DNA of 15,378 nt from Candidatus Hydrogenedentota bacterium (GCA_007124105.1 SLFT01000070.1:1-15378), one strand, 5' to 3'. Shown: positions 1 to 6,828, counted from the first letter of the stretch. Numbers and translations are program-made. The notes: a model not told the origin generated them from the sequence alone.

Positions 1-438
1 AAGCATCCCTGGTTCAATTTCCTCTACGGCGCCATGACAGGAAACGAGTGCGAAGCGGAACCGGCAACGCAGTTCCTGCGCGAATGGCCAATGGACCTTA
101 TCGCCTACAGTTACCGCAACTCGCATCGGGCCGACCTCTATCCCGAGCCCGGCTATATCTCGTATGTTGAAGGACCGCGCACCAATTCACCCCGACAGAT
201 TTCTCCGCGCGAGTCAGAACCCAAGAAGCTTGACGCAACAGAACTGAGTCTGGACGGCGGAAGCCGCGGCGGGCGCAGCATTACGCCGAACACCTGGCTC
301 GAGAGTTATTGGATGGGCCGGTATTTCGGATTTATTGAAGCGCCGGAAACAGACGACCCCGCCCTGCTGGACATCGAAGACAGCCCGCTAATGCAGCGCG
401 GCGCGACACCTTATGACGGGCCGCCAAGGCCTTTCTAA
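1..438 (+). CDS. C-terminal part of an uncharacterised protein, 5' end outside window
   Basis: The reading frame is open from base 1 with no stop before TAA, so the first in-frame ATG (base 34) is internal and the gene starts upstream of the window; 145 residues are visible. There is no membrane segment or Cys cluster. Visible landmarks are an HPWFNFLY stretch at the very start, an NSHRADL motif, a Gly/Arg-rich turn (LDGGSRGGR) and an aromatic patch (SYWMGRYFGF), followed by a proline-rich tail. Aromatic/Gly patches of this kind are reminiscent of C-termini of large uncharacterised secreted proteins of Planctomycetes-like bacteria, often near polysaccharide-degradation genes, but this is memory of a pattern and not a match. 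No function can be assigned from this fragment. The next gene lies on the opposite strand and is convergent, with an inverted repeat between them. Confidence 0.7.
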   Translation, partial: KHPWFNFLYGAMTGNECEAEPATQFLREWPMDLIAYSYRNSHRADLYPEPGYISYVEGPRTNSPRQISPRESEPKKLDATELSLDGGSRGGRSITPNTWLESYWMGRYFGFIEAPETDDPALLDIEDSPLMQRGATPYDGPPRPF

Positions 439-459
439 CACGCGCCTGAAAATAAGCGC

Positions 460-548
460 AAAACAGTCCCTTGACCCGCATATCTCACCGAGTTCAGCCC
501 GGATATCTCACCAGGCTTCCTCGCAAGATATGCGGGTTAAACTGTTTT
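460..548. repeat. Inverted repeat overlapping the higA stop codon
   Basis: The left arm is AAAACAGT (460-467) plus ACCCGCATATCT (474-485). The right arm is AGATATGCGGGT (526-537) plus ACTGTTTT (541-548). These are perfect complements in two blocks (12 and 8 bp), separated by unpaired spacers of 6 and 3 nt, around a 40-nt loop. The loop carries a second copy of ATATCTCACC (480-489 and 503-512), so the right arm could pair with either copy. The element lies between two convergent genes and includes the stop codon of the higA-like gene. It may act as a bidirectional transcript end or mRNA 3' stabiliser, or be a REP/MITE-like mobile repeat. No T-tract follows either arm in classic terminator form. 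Confidence 0.6.
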
Positions 549-851
549 AACGGGCTGTATACGCGCCACTTCTCGCTTGAGCGATCGCGAGGCTTCCCAA
601 AGATCAACAGCGCGCTGGGCGTTGAGCCAGAATTCCGGGGAGTTGCCAAAGAAACGCCCTAAACGCAAGGCCATTTCCGGGCTTAACGCGCGACGTTCGT
701 GAAGCAGTTCGTTTATTGTTTGACGTGAAACGCCCACCGCATTCGCCAGAAGTGTTGGCGCAAGACCATACTCGGGCAAAAAATCCTCGCGCAGCATTTC
801 GCCGGGATGAGTCGGACGAACCGTCCGCGCTGCTGTGTTTGGAATACTCAT
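537..851 (-). CDS. higA: HigA-family antitoxin (XRE-type HTH), no adjacent HigB
   Basis: The 104-residue product carries the hallmark RPTHPGEMLREDFL near residues 12-25, then an XRE helix-turn-helix (LANAVGVSRQTINELLHERR, about 35-54) and the LGRFFGNSPEFWLNAQ tail typical of HigA antitoxins. Such proteins normally bind the HigB RNase toxin and repress their own operon. The start is ATG at 851, because it follows a strong GAGAGGAGG with about 7-nt spacing; an in-frame TTG at 869 lacks this support. HigA usually lies downstream of a ~90-residue HigB, but here the upstream gene on the same strand, 31 bp away, is a radical SAM protein, and nothing HigB-like is found on either side. It is therefore an orphan antitoxin or a solitary regulator, possibly cotranscribed with the radical SAM gene. 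The stop codon lies inside the right arm of the 460-548 inverted repeat. Family call is firm; role is inferred. Confidence 0.88.
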   Translation of the reverse strand: MSIPNTAARTVRPTHPGEMLREDFLPEYGLAPTLLANAVGVSRQTINELLHERRALSPEMALRLGRFFGNSPEFWLNAQRAVDLWEASRSLKREVARIQPVKTV

Positions 852-882
852 ACAATGGCCTCCTCTCAATGAGTCTGCCGCA

Positions 883-1938
883 TCAACTACGGCGACGCAT
901 GAAAACGCCTCGTTGCGCCACCGACCTGTCGTCGAGATTCGTCAGGCCCGCCTCTTCCGCCCAGTCCATGGCCTCCAGGAACTCGTCGGCGGTGATGGCG
1001 CGGGCAATGGGCGGATATTCGAAGGCGCGATGCTCGACCCGGTATTGGGACATAATGTTAACGTAGGTGTCTTTCGAGAGGTTTTCTGCCACCCACGTTA
1101 TGAACTCTTTCGTACCCGCAATGCGGTTGGGCATAACGAGATGACGCACCATCAACCCACGAAGCGCGTTGCCCTGGCTGTCGGTAACCAGCGCGCCAAC
1201 CTGTCGGTTCATCTCGATGATCGCGCTTTGCGCCATCTCGGGATAATCCTCGGCGTCTGACGAATACCTGGAGGCCTGTTTGCCGTCCATGTATTTGAGA
1301 TCGGGCAGGTAGATGTCCACAATGCCGTCAAGCAGTTCGATATTCACTTTGCGCTCATAGCCGCCGGTGTTGTAACACAGAGGAATGCGCAGTCCCTTTT
1401 GCATGGCCACGCGCGTGGCGCTCAAGATGTTGGGCATCACGTGGGTGGGCGTCACCAGATTGATATTACGGCAGCCCGTCCGCTGAAGATGCAGCATCAT
1501 CTCAGCGAGGGCGTCTATGCTAACTTCCTGGCCGCGCCCTTCATGCGCGATGGGATAATTCTGACAGAATACGCAACGCAGATTGCAGTTCGAGAAGAAA
1601 ATGGTGCCCGAGCCCTGGCGGCCTACCAGCGGCGTTTCCTCGCCAAAGTGAGGGTGGTGGCTGAAGACAACCGGCTTATCCGGCGCCCGGCAATAGCCCG
1701 TGAATCCACGGGCGCGATTTGCGCCGCAACGACGCGGGCACAGATCGCATGCCTCAAAGGCGCTGTTGGCCTGCTCTATACGCGCGGCAAACTTGCCCTC
1801 CTCCTCCAGTTTCATATAAGCCGGCAGCCAATCGTCCTCATGTTCCACCGGCTGCTCGGCGCGCGAACATGCCGTCATAAGCATAACGCCCCCCGAATAA
1901 AAAACGGTTTCGATAAAATCTCGTCTTGTAATGGCCAT
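883..1938 (-). CDS. PflX-like radical SAM protein with Tat signal and lipobox
   Basis: The 351-residue protein has the radical SAM signature CNLRCVFC (Cys118, 122, 125), binding the [4Fe-4S] cluster that cleaves AdoMet. An N-terminal Cys set CDLCPRRC plus a further Cys (64, 67, 71, 83) is characteristic of the PflX/PFL-activase-like group (COG1313), whose substrate is unknown. YLPDLKYMD and the C-terminal region fit that group and there is no SPASM extension. The N-terminus is unusual: MAITRRDF is a twin-arginine motif, followed by a short hydrophobic run and LMTAC (Cys24), a plausible lipobox. ATG at 1938 was chosen because it follows GTGAGAGAA and begins this signal; an upstream in-frame start would bury it. 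The protein may be a Tat-exported lipoprotein, unexpected for an AdoMet- and reductant-dependent enzyme, or the leader may be a relic. A higA-like gene follows 31 bp downstream. Confidence 0.88.
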   Translation of the reverse strand: MAITRRDFIETVFYSGGVMLMTACSRAEQPVEHEDDWLPAYMKLEEEGKFAARIEQANSAFEACDLCPRRCGANRARGFTGYCRAPDKPVVFSHHPHFGEETPLVGRQGSGTIFFSNCNLRCVFCQNYPIAHEGRGQEVSIDALAEMMLHLQRTGCRNINLVTPTHVMPNILSATRVAMQKGLRIPLCYNTGGYERKVNIELLDGIVDIYLPDLKYMDGKQASRYSSDAEDYPEMAQSAIIEMNRQVGALVTDSQGNALRGLMVRHLVMPNRIAGTKEFITWVAENLSKDTYVNIMSQYRVEHRAFEYPPIARAITADEFLEAMDWAEEAGLTNLDDRSVAQRGVFMRRRS

Positions 1939-2150
1939 TTTTCTCTCACTGTTTCTCGCAATTAGGCAAGCCACATCTTTTTTAATGTCAACGTTTCCGA
2001 GCCGTCAAGCGTAGACAGAGGTACGTTTCGCCAGAGAAACAAGAACGTTTTTTTGTACTTTCGCGCGCCTGAAAAATCCGGCATATTCCATTCCATATTC
2101 TCGCTGGCGGACTGATTTTCTGCGCCCACAAAAAATAGTGGTGAAAAAGT

Positions 2151-2179
2151 TTGATTTTTGATTTTATTTGATGTAACAT
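2151..2179 (+). promoter_or_regulatory. Candidate sigma70-like promoter for speD
   Basis: TTGATT (2151-2156) and TAACAT (2174-2179) are separated by exactly 17 bp within an AT-rich stretch. Each hexamer matches the consensus at 4 of 6 positions. Transcription from here would begin a few bases before the first leader hairpin at 2191, which makes the placement attractive. Promoter rules for this phylum are unknown, so this is only a candidate. Confidence 0.3.
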
Positions 2180-2190
2180 ACCGCCCCCTT

Positions 2191-2274
2191 CGTTGTTTAT
2201 GTGTATGAAGTGTACAAAACAACGTTTGCGCCGGGGCCATGTTTTGTGCCGCCTTTGCGGGCATGGTTGCCGGC
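2191..2274 (+). promoter_or_regulatory. Structured 5' leader of speD (two to three hairpins)
   Basis: Hairpin 1 is a perfect 8-bp stem, CGTTGTTT (2191-2198) with AAACAACG (2217-2224), loop 18 nt. Hairpin 2 pairs 2230-2241 with 2262-2274: GCCGG with CCGGC, two G-U wobbles, then CCATG with CATGG, and one bulged G. Nested inside is CCGC-CTTT-GCGG (2249-2260). The structure ends 21 nt before the AGGAGGG ribosome site of speD. The pairings are read directly. A regulatory role (polyamine-, AdoMet- or protein-responsive) is inference, and I do not recognise a known AdoMet riboswitch consensus. The rest of the 1939-2310 divergent gap is AT-rich without a convincing gene. Confidence 0.4.
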
Positions 2275-2295
2275 TTTGTCAGGAACCCAAACTGT

Positions 2296-2302
2296 AGGAG
2301 GG
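2296..2302 (+). promoter_or_regulatory. Ribosome binding site that selects a TTG start for speD
   Basis: AGGAGGG lies 8 nt before TTG at 2311, which is in the speD frame and gives the family-typical N-terminus HKGRHLL. The closer ATG at 2306 is in another frame and opens only a 9-codon peptide (MSCTRVDTY) ending at TAA 2333-2335; its 3-nt spacing is poor. In-frame ATG 2335 would remove the conserved GRHLL. Confidence 0.6.
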
Positions 2303-2310
2303 TTTATGAG

Positions 2311-2715
2311 TTGCACAAGGGTAGACACTTATTAATGGACTGTCGCAATGTGGCCCGAGAAGTCTGTTTGAACGACAGGCGTGTGTTGGACGTGATGGCG
2401 CGTTCAGCAGAAAGGGCCGGGGCAACCGTCGTATCTCAGGTACGCTACAAGTTCGGCAGCGATTCTCCGCCTGGGTTTACGGCCGTCGTATTACTCGACG
2501 AAAGCCATTGTTCCGCGCATACCTACGCGGACCTCGGGCTGATAGCGATGGACGTGTTCACCTGCGGAAATACGAATCCGCGGGATGTGGCGCGTTACAT
2601 ACAGGAGGAACTCGATCTCGGCGACGTCACTGTCACCGAGGTTGGCCGCTTCAGTACGTCCGAGGACTCCTACAGCGAAACCTATTACGAACAGGAACCG
2701 GCGCTGGCCTGCTGA
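2311..2715 (+). CDS. speD: S-adenosylmethionine decarboxylase proenzyme (prokaryotic SpeD)
   Basis: SpeD makes decarboxylated AdoMet, the aminopropyl donor for spermidine synthesis. The 134-residue length fits the short prokaryotic class. GRHLLMDC at the N-terminus and LLDESHCSAHT in the middle are diagnostic. Autocleavage is expected between Glu64 and Ser65, with Ser65 becoming the pyruvoyl group. His70 and Cys85 (in DVFTCG) sit at +5 and +20 from it, the spacing known from the Thermotoga enzyme, so the protein should be active. A TTG start is chosen on ribosome-site spacing and family alignment; an upstream ATG at 2239 would lie within a leader hairpin. The tail (SEDSYSETYYEQE) is acidic. 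The next gene, 33 bp downstream on the same strand, is deoxyhypusine-synthase-like, so the two probably form a polyamine operon. No spermidine synthase is in the window. Confidence 0.93.
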   Translation: MHKGRHLLMDCRNVAREVCLNDRRVLDVMARSAERAGATVVSQVRYKFGSDSPPGFTAVVLLDESHCSAHTYADLGLIAMDVFTCGNTNPRDVARYIQEELDLGDVTVTEVGRFSTSEDSYSETYYEQEPALAC

Positions 2716-2748
2716 CAGACGCGCCAGAACAGGGTTGACTCCATTTCC

Positions 2749-3837
2749 ATGTCCCAGCGAGAACTGCGAGACGGGCGCGACGACGGCCTGATGCCGTTAT
2801 CGAGCCTGGACCTGAATTCCGTGACATCCTTCGCCGGGCTGGCGCGCGCCATGGCGGCAACGTCTTTTGGCGGGCGTCGGCTCGGCCAGGCGTTGGATGT
2901 GTGCCTGGATATGTTCCGCGATCCGGAATGCAAGGTGGTGCTCACCCTGTCCGGCGCGATGACCGTCGCAAAACAGGGCCGCATCATCTGCGATATGATT
3001 GATCGCGGTCTGGTGCATGCCGTGGTTGCGACAGGCGCGTTAATGGCCCATGGTCTTACTGAATCCATCGGGTTGACCCATTATGCCATAGACCCGGACT
3101 GTGACGACAAGGAATTATTTCTGAAGGGGTACAACCGCGTATATGACACCCTCGAACTCGAGTCAAACCTGAACGAAGTTTGCGAAGTCGTGGCGGATGT
3201 GCTCGAGAAATGTCAGCCCGATGGCGGCGTTTGGTCGTCTGCGAGGTTTTGCCGCGCCGTGGGCGAAGAGCTCGAACGGCGCAACCAGGGCCCGGGCATC
3301 CTGCGCAGCGCATGGCAAAAAAATGTGCCTGTTTTCATTCCAGCCTTTACGGACAGCGAGATGGGGCTGGATTTCGCTACTTTTGCAATGAAAAAAGCGC
3401 TTATGGAAAAGGGCATAACGGACAAACGCATTGCGCCGCAAGACCTGTTCACCGCCATACCGCCCTACAATCCTTTCCTCGATTTGCAGGAATACGCGCG
3501 TTTTGTCGGTACCGCCGACGTTTTAGGCATCTTTACCATTGGCGGCGGCGTACCTCGAAACTGGACGCAACAGGTGGCGCCCTATTACGACATTACGGCG
3601 GACAGACTTGATGTGGAACTCGATGCGCCGCGCTTCAAATACGGCGTGCGCCTGTGCCCCGAACCGGTCTATTGGGGCGGTCTCTCTGGTTGCACCTATT
3701 CCGAGGGCGTCAGCTGGGGCAAGTTTATCGCGCCCGAGGACGGCGGCCGCTACGCGGAAGTGCTCGCCGACGCCACCGTCGTATGGCCGCTGCTTATGAA
3801 GGCTGTGTTTGAAGAACTGGACGCGGCCACCGCATAA
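2749..3837 (+). CDS. Deoxyhypusine synthase family protein (probable bacterial homospermidine-type synthase)
   Basis: The 362-residue protein matches the DHS family, NAD-dependent enzymes that transfer the aminobutyl group of spermidine. SGAMTVAKQG, ATGALMAHGL, GYNRVYDTLELE and GGGVPRNW form the Rossmann-like NAD region. VSWGKF near the end supplies the conserved Lys (Lys325), equivalent to the catalytic Lys329 of human DHS. Eukaryotic and archaeal DHS modifies eIF5A/aIF5A, which bacteria lack; plant homospermidine synthase evolved from DHS, so bacterial members probably use putrescine or a similar small amine. That substrate is inferred. ATG 2749 is the only start codon in frame between the speD stop and the conserved LRDGRDDGL segment, though its ribosome site is weak, suggesting translational coupling to speD. 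The active-site region reads SGCTYSEG where human DHS has SGARPDEA, consistent with altered substrate binding. Confidence 0.9.
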   Translation: MSQRELRDGRDDGLMPLSSLDLNSVTSFAGLARAMAATSFGGRRLGQALDVCLDMFRDPECKVVLTLSGAMTVAKQGRIICDMIDRGLVHAVVATGALMAHGLTESIGLTHYAIDPDCDDKELFLKGYNRVYDTLELESNLNEVCEVVADVLEKCQPDGGVWSSARFCRAVGEELERRNQGPGILRSAWQKNVPVFIPAFTDSEMGLDFATFAMKKALMEKGITDKRIAPQDLFTAIPPYNPFLDLQEYARFVGTADVLGIFTIGGGVPRNWTQQVAPYYDITADRLDVELDAPRFKYGVRLCPEPVYWGGLSGCTYSEGVSWGKFIAPEDGGRYAEVLADATVVWPLLMKAVFEELDAATA

Positions 3838-3893
3838 ACATTTTCTCATGTCGGTACAATTGGCATCAGGGCGGACCGCTTTGTATACTGTCC

Positions 3894-4004
3894 TGAAGAT
3901 ATTCGTATGTTGTTCACGCTTTAGCGTGCCGATCTTGGTATATTTCTCAAGTCTACTCGTGCTACCCGGCACGCTAAAGCGTGAACAACATACTAAAATC
4001 TTCA
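3894..4004. repeat. MITE/REP-like element with 38-bp inverted repeats
   Basis: Arms 3894-3931 and 3967-4004 are inverted complements over 38 bp with two mismatches; the inner 27 bp (3905-3931 and 3967-3993) are perfect. A 35-bp AT-rich centre separates them. Each arm contains its own small hairpin, CACGCT-TT-AGCGTG. The element lies between the DHS stop and the sulfatase ribosome site and carries no gene of its own, although one long reading frame happens to run through it into the sulfatase. I saw no clear target-site duplication. It could be a nonautonomous mobile element, a REP-type dimer, or a transcript-end hairpin for the polyamine operon. Confidence 0.75.
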
Positions 4005-4084
4005 TTGTTTACAGGGGACACGAAACGTCATCAGCGATTGTTCCAGTGAAGACACAATACCAAGCGTCACGGAGGAAACCAGCC

Positions 4085-5491
4085 ATGCAGCGACGGGATT
4101 TCATGAAGCTTGCGGGCGGCGCGACCGCCTTATGGGCTCTGGGCGAAAATTCAAACGCCAACGAAGCAACAAGCACAAAACCCAATATCATTTATATCCT
4201 TGCGGATGATCTGGGCTATGGCGATCTTGGATGTTACGGACAAGCGACAATCAAAACGCCGCGCATAGACCAGATGGCTGCGGAAGGACTCAAATTTACC
4301 GAGCATTACGCGGGGAGCACGGTATGCGCGCCGTCGCGCGCCTGCCTGCTTACTGGTCTTCACACAGGCCACGTTCATGTGCGGGGCAATGGCGACGTCA
4401 TGTTGCGCCCGTCGCCGAAAGATATTACGGTGGCGGAACGCCTGCAGGCCGCGGGCTATCACACCGCCATGATTGGCAAGGCCAGCGTCGGCTGCAATGG
4501 CGTACCGCCGGAACTGCCCAACGAGAAGGGCTTCGATTACTTCTTCGGTTACCTTACCCACGTGGATGCCCACCACTATTTCCCGGAACGTCTCTATCGC
4601 AACGGTGAAGCCATTGAATATCCGGACAACGAACTGCACGAGGGAACGCGCTACAGCCATGACCTTTTCTTTGAAGATGTCATGCGTTATCTGGATGAAC
4701 ACCGGGAAGGCCCCTTTTTCCTGCACTGGTCCATGCAGATTCCCCATGCCAGCCTCTACGCGCCAGAGGAGTGGATGGCCATGTATCGCGGTCAATTCGA
4801 GGAAGAACCCGCTTTCCATCATCACTACCGAAACGAAGAAGAGCCGCGCACGGCCTTTGCCGCCATGGTCTCCCGTATGGACTGGGAGGTGGGACAGCTG
4901 CTTGACAAACTGAAGGAACTTGGCATCGCATCCAATACGCTCGTTATCTTCACCAGCGATAACGGCCCCATGCACGAAGGCGGTCACGACCGGTTCTTTT
5001 TCGATTCCAGCGGCCCTCTTCGCGGCGGCAAGCGCGATTTGTACGAAGGCGGCATCCGCGTCCCCCATATTGCCTGGTGGCCGGGTAATGTTGCGCCGGG
5101 AACGGAAACCGCCCATCCGTCCGCGTTTTGGGATTTCAAGGCCACGGCGTGTGAGCTTGCCGGAATTGACGCCCCAGAAAGTACAGACGGCCTCTCGTTT
5201 CTGCCTACGCTGGTTGGACGCACGGACGCGCAAGAGCAACATGAATATCTCTACTGGGAGTTTCACGAACAAGACGGCAAGCGGGCCATTCGTTTCGACA
5301 ACTGGAAAGCGGTGCAACTGAGTATGAGCGAGCGCCCCCTCGGCGATATTGAACTCTATAACCTGCAAGATGATTTAGCGGAAGAGCATGACGTCGCAGC
5401 CGAGCGCCCTGATATCATAGCCAGAGCCAAAGAACTTTTTGCAGGCGCGCGCACCCGCTGTGAGATCGAACGGTTTAATTTTCCGCTGTAG
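4085..5491 (+). CDS. Tat-exported formylglycine-dependent sulfatase
   Basis: This 468-residue protein belongs to the type I (S1) sulfatases, which hydrolyse sulfate esters of glycans or aryl compounds in the periplasm. MQRRDFMKLAGG is a Tat signal. Asp41-Asp42 (ADDLGYGD) and Asp292-Asn293 (TSDNG) are metal ligands. CAPSR has Cys81, the residue converted to formylglycine, and Arg85. IPH (221) and GGKRDLYEGG (Lys316) complete the pocket. GK at 131-132 is followed by ASVG, so the His found two residues after this Lys in many sulfatases (GKWH) is Ser here; some S1 subfamilies also lack it, and the exact substrate is unknown. The start is ATG 4085 behind GGAGG with 9-nt spacing. The frame extends farther upstream but only through the inverted repeat. 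It ends 12 bp from the convergent oxidoreductase. No maturase is visible nearby. Confidence 0.95.
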   Translation: MQRRDFMKLAGGATALWALGENSNANEATSTKPNIIYILADDLGYGDLGCYGQATIKTPRIDQMAAEGLKFTEHYAGSTVCAPSRACLLTGLHTGHVHVRGNGDVMLRPSPKDITVAERLQAAGYHTAMIGKASVGCNGVPPELPNEKGFDYFFGYLTHVDAHHYFPERLYRNGEAIEYPDNELHEGTRYSHDLFFEDVMRYLDEHREGPFFLHWSMQIPHASLYAPEEWMAMYRGQFEEEPAFHHHYRNEEEPRTAFAAMVSRMDWEVGQLLDKLKELGIASNTLVIFTSDNGPMHEGGHDRFFFDSSGPLRGGKRDLYEGGIRVPHIAWWPGNVAPGTETAHPSAFWDFKATACELAGIDAPESTDGLSFLPTLVGRTDAQEQHEYLYWEFHEQDGKRAIRFDNWKAVQLSMSERPLGDIELYNLQDDLAEEHDVAAERPDIIARAKELFAGARTRCEIERFNFPL

Positions 5492-5503
5492 CATTCAAAC
5501 AGG

Positions 5504-6787
5504 CTAAAACGTGTACGGCGCGCGCATGGCCCGCTCGAGATGGCTATTAGCCTCATCATCGTTGACAAATCGCTCGGTCTCGGGGTCCCAGGCGAGTTTA
5601 CGTCCCACCCACCGCGTGATATTGATGATATGGCAGAGGGTGGTAGTGCTGTGGCCTATGGCAACGTCTGTGATGGGCTTTTCGCGCGATCGTATACAGT
5701 CCAGCCAATTACGAATATGGTTTTCGCTCGCCTCGAGATGTATTTCATCGTCGCCTATGGTCTCTTCAATAATCTCTTTCGGTCGCGCGTCGTACCGATT
5801 CCTGTCAATAAGAATCGCGCCGGCGTCGCCCACAAAACGTCCGCCGCCCGCCGGGCCGCCATCATCCAGATGCACCACAACACCGTTGGCGTAACGATAA
5901 GAACCCGGCGCCCAGAGACCTTCGCCGTCTGGCCATACTTCCACCGGACCGGTCAAGTCCATACCCAAGGCCCATTGAACAATATCAAGCCCGTGCGGCC
6001 CCCACCCCGTCACCTCGCCGCCGGAATAGGGACGGTAGGAAATCCAGCCCAACGGCCCGCGCTCATCACGCTTGCCGTTGCCCCGTGGCGCGTACAAGTC
6101 TTCATGATACGGACGCGGCTCTGTCTGACCGCACCACAGGTCCCAGTCCAATCCTTCAGGTATCGGCTTCTCCGGAAGCGTACATTCCCACGGGCTCGGG
6201 TAATTGCTGGTATGCACCGTGTGAATCTTTCCCGCGCGATTATTCCGTACCATTTCGCAGCCGATACGACACGCCTGCATCGAACGCTGCATACTGCCTG
6301 TAGTAACAATGCAATTATGCTTTCGTGCCGCGTCAAGCATACGCTGCCCTTCGTTTACCGTCAGACTCATGGGCTTTTCCACATAGACGTCCTTGCCCGC
6401 CTCACAGGCATGGACGGTGTTTAACGCATGCCAATGGTCCGGCGTGGCCACAAACACAGCGTCAACATTCGGGTCCGCCAGCAGTTCCCGATAGTGGCGA
6501 TACCCTTTGGCTTCGGGATGCTTGGCCAGCGCGGCGTCTATACGCGCCTGATAGACATCAGAGAACGCCACGAGCGCCGCGTCCTGTATAGCGTGACATT
6601 GTCCCATAAGCGATTTGCCCTGACGCCCGGGGCCAATGACGCCCAGGCCTATACGGTCGTTGGCGCCAGGACGGCCGGGCGCAGCAAGTACGCCCGATGG
6701 AATGATATACGGAGCGGCAAACACGCCACCCCCAACGCGTAATGAATCACGCAAAAATGTCCGCCGCGTAATAGTGTTGTTCTTCAC
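5504..6787 (-). CDS. Tat-exported Gfo/Idh/MocA-family NAD(P)-dependent oxidoreductase (copy 1)
   Basis: The 427-residue protein starts with a Tat signal (TRRTFLRD, Arg8-Arg9, then a hydrophobic run to AAP). A Rossmann fold follows: GVIGPGRQG (49-57) binds the nucleotide, ATPDHWH (114-120) and VEKP (Lys138) are family active-site elements, and GWGPHGLDIVQWAL supplies the catalytic-domain His/Asp. The tail WDPETERFVNDDEAN is typical of the large Planctomycetes/Bacteroidetes-type subfamily. Members act on sugars or inositols in the periplasm with tightly bound cofactor, but the substrate cannot be read here. The start is GTG 6787, preceded by GGAGACCCGAAAG; about 50 codons farther upstream in frame look noncoding. 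It is convergent with the sulfatase (12 bp) and divergent from the Asp-box protein (181 bp), suggesting shared glycan catabolism. Confidence 0.93.
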   Translation of the reverse strand: MKNNTITRRTFLRDSLRVGGGVFAAPYIIPSGVLAAPGRPGANDRIGLGVIGPGRQGKSLMGQCHAIQDAALVAFSDVYQARIDAALAKHPEAKGYRHYRELLADPNVDAVFVATPDHWHALNTVHACEAGKDVYVEKPMSLTVNEGQRMLDAARKHNCIVTTGSMQRSMQACRIGCEMVRNNRAGKIHTVHTSNYPSPWECTLPEKPIPEGLDWDLWCGQTEPRPYHEDLYAPRGNGKRDERGPLGWISYRPYSGGEVTGWGPHGLDIVQWALGMDLTGPVEVWPDGEGLWAPGSYRYANGVVVHLDDGGPAGGGRFVGDAGAILIDRNRYDARPKEIIEETIGDDEIHLEASENHIRNWLDCIRSREKPITDVAIGHSTTTLCHIINITRWVGRKLAWDPETERFVNDDEANSHLERAMRAPYTF

Positions 6788-6828
6788 CTTTCGGGTCTCC
6801 TTATTGCAAAAGTATCTATCACATTTTC

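Noticed and set aside
883..1938. The radical SAM gene as an anaerobic sulfatase-maturing enzyme for the nearby sulfatase
   Set aside because: It lacks the C-terminal SPASM-type Cys clusters and instead has the PflX-type N-terminal Cys set.
1962..2264. A 100-codon minus-strand frame upstream of the radical SAM gene
   Set aside because: AT-rich composition, no domain or ribosome site, and it crosses the speD promoter and leader region.
4151..5368. A 405-codon minus-strand frame antisense to the sulfatase
   Set aside because: The plus-strand sulfatase has all catalytic motifs; the antisense frame shows no domain and is a codon-bias shadow.
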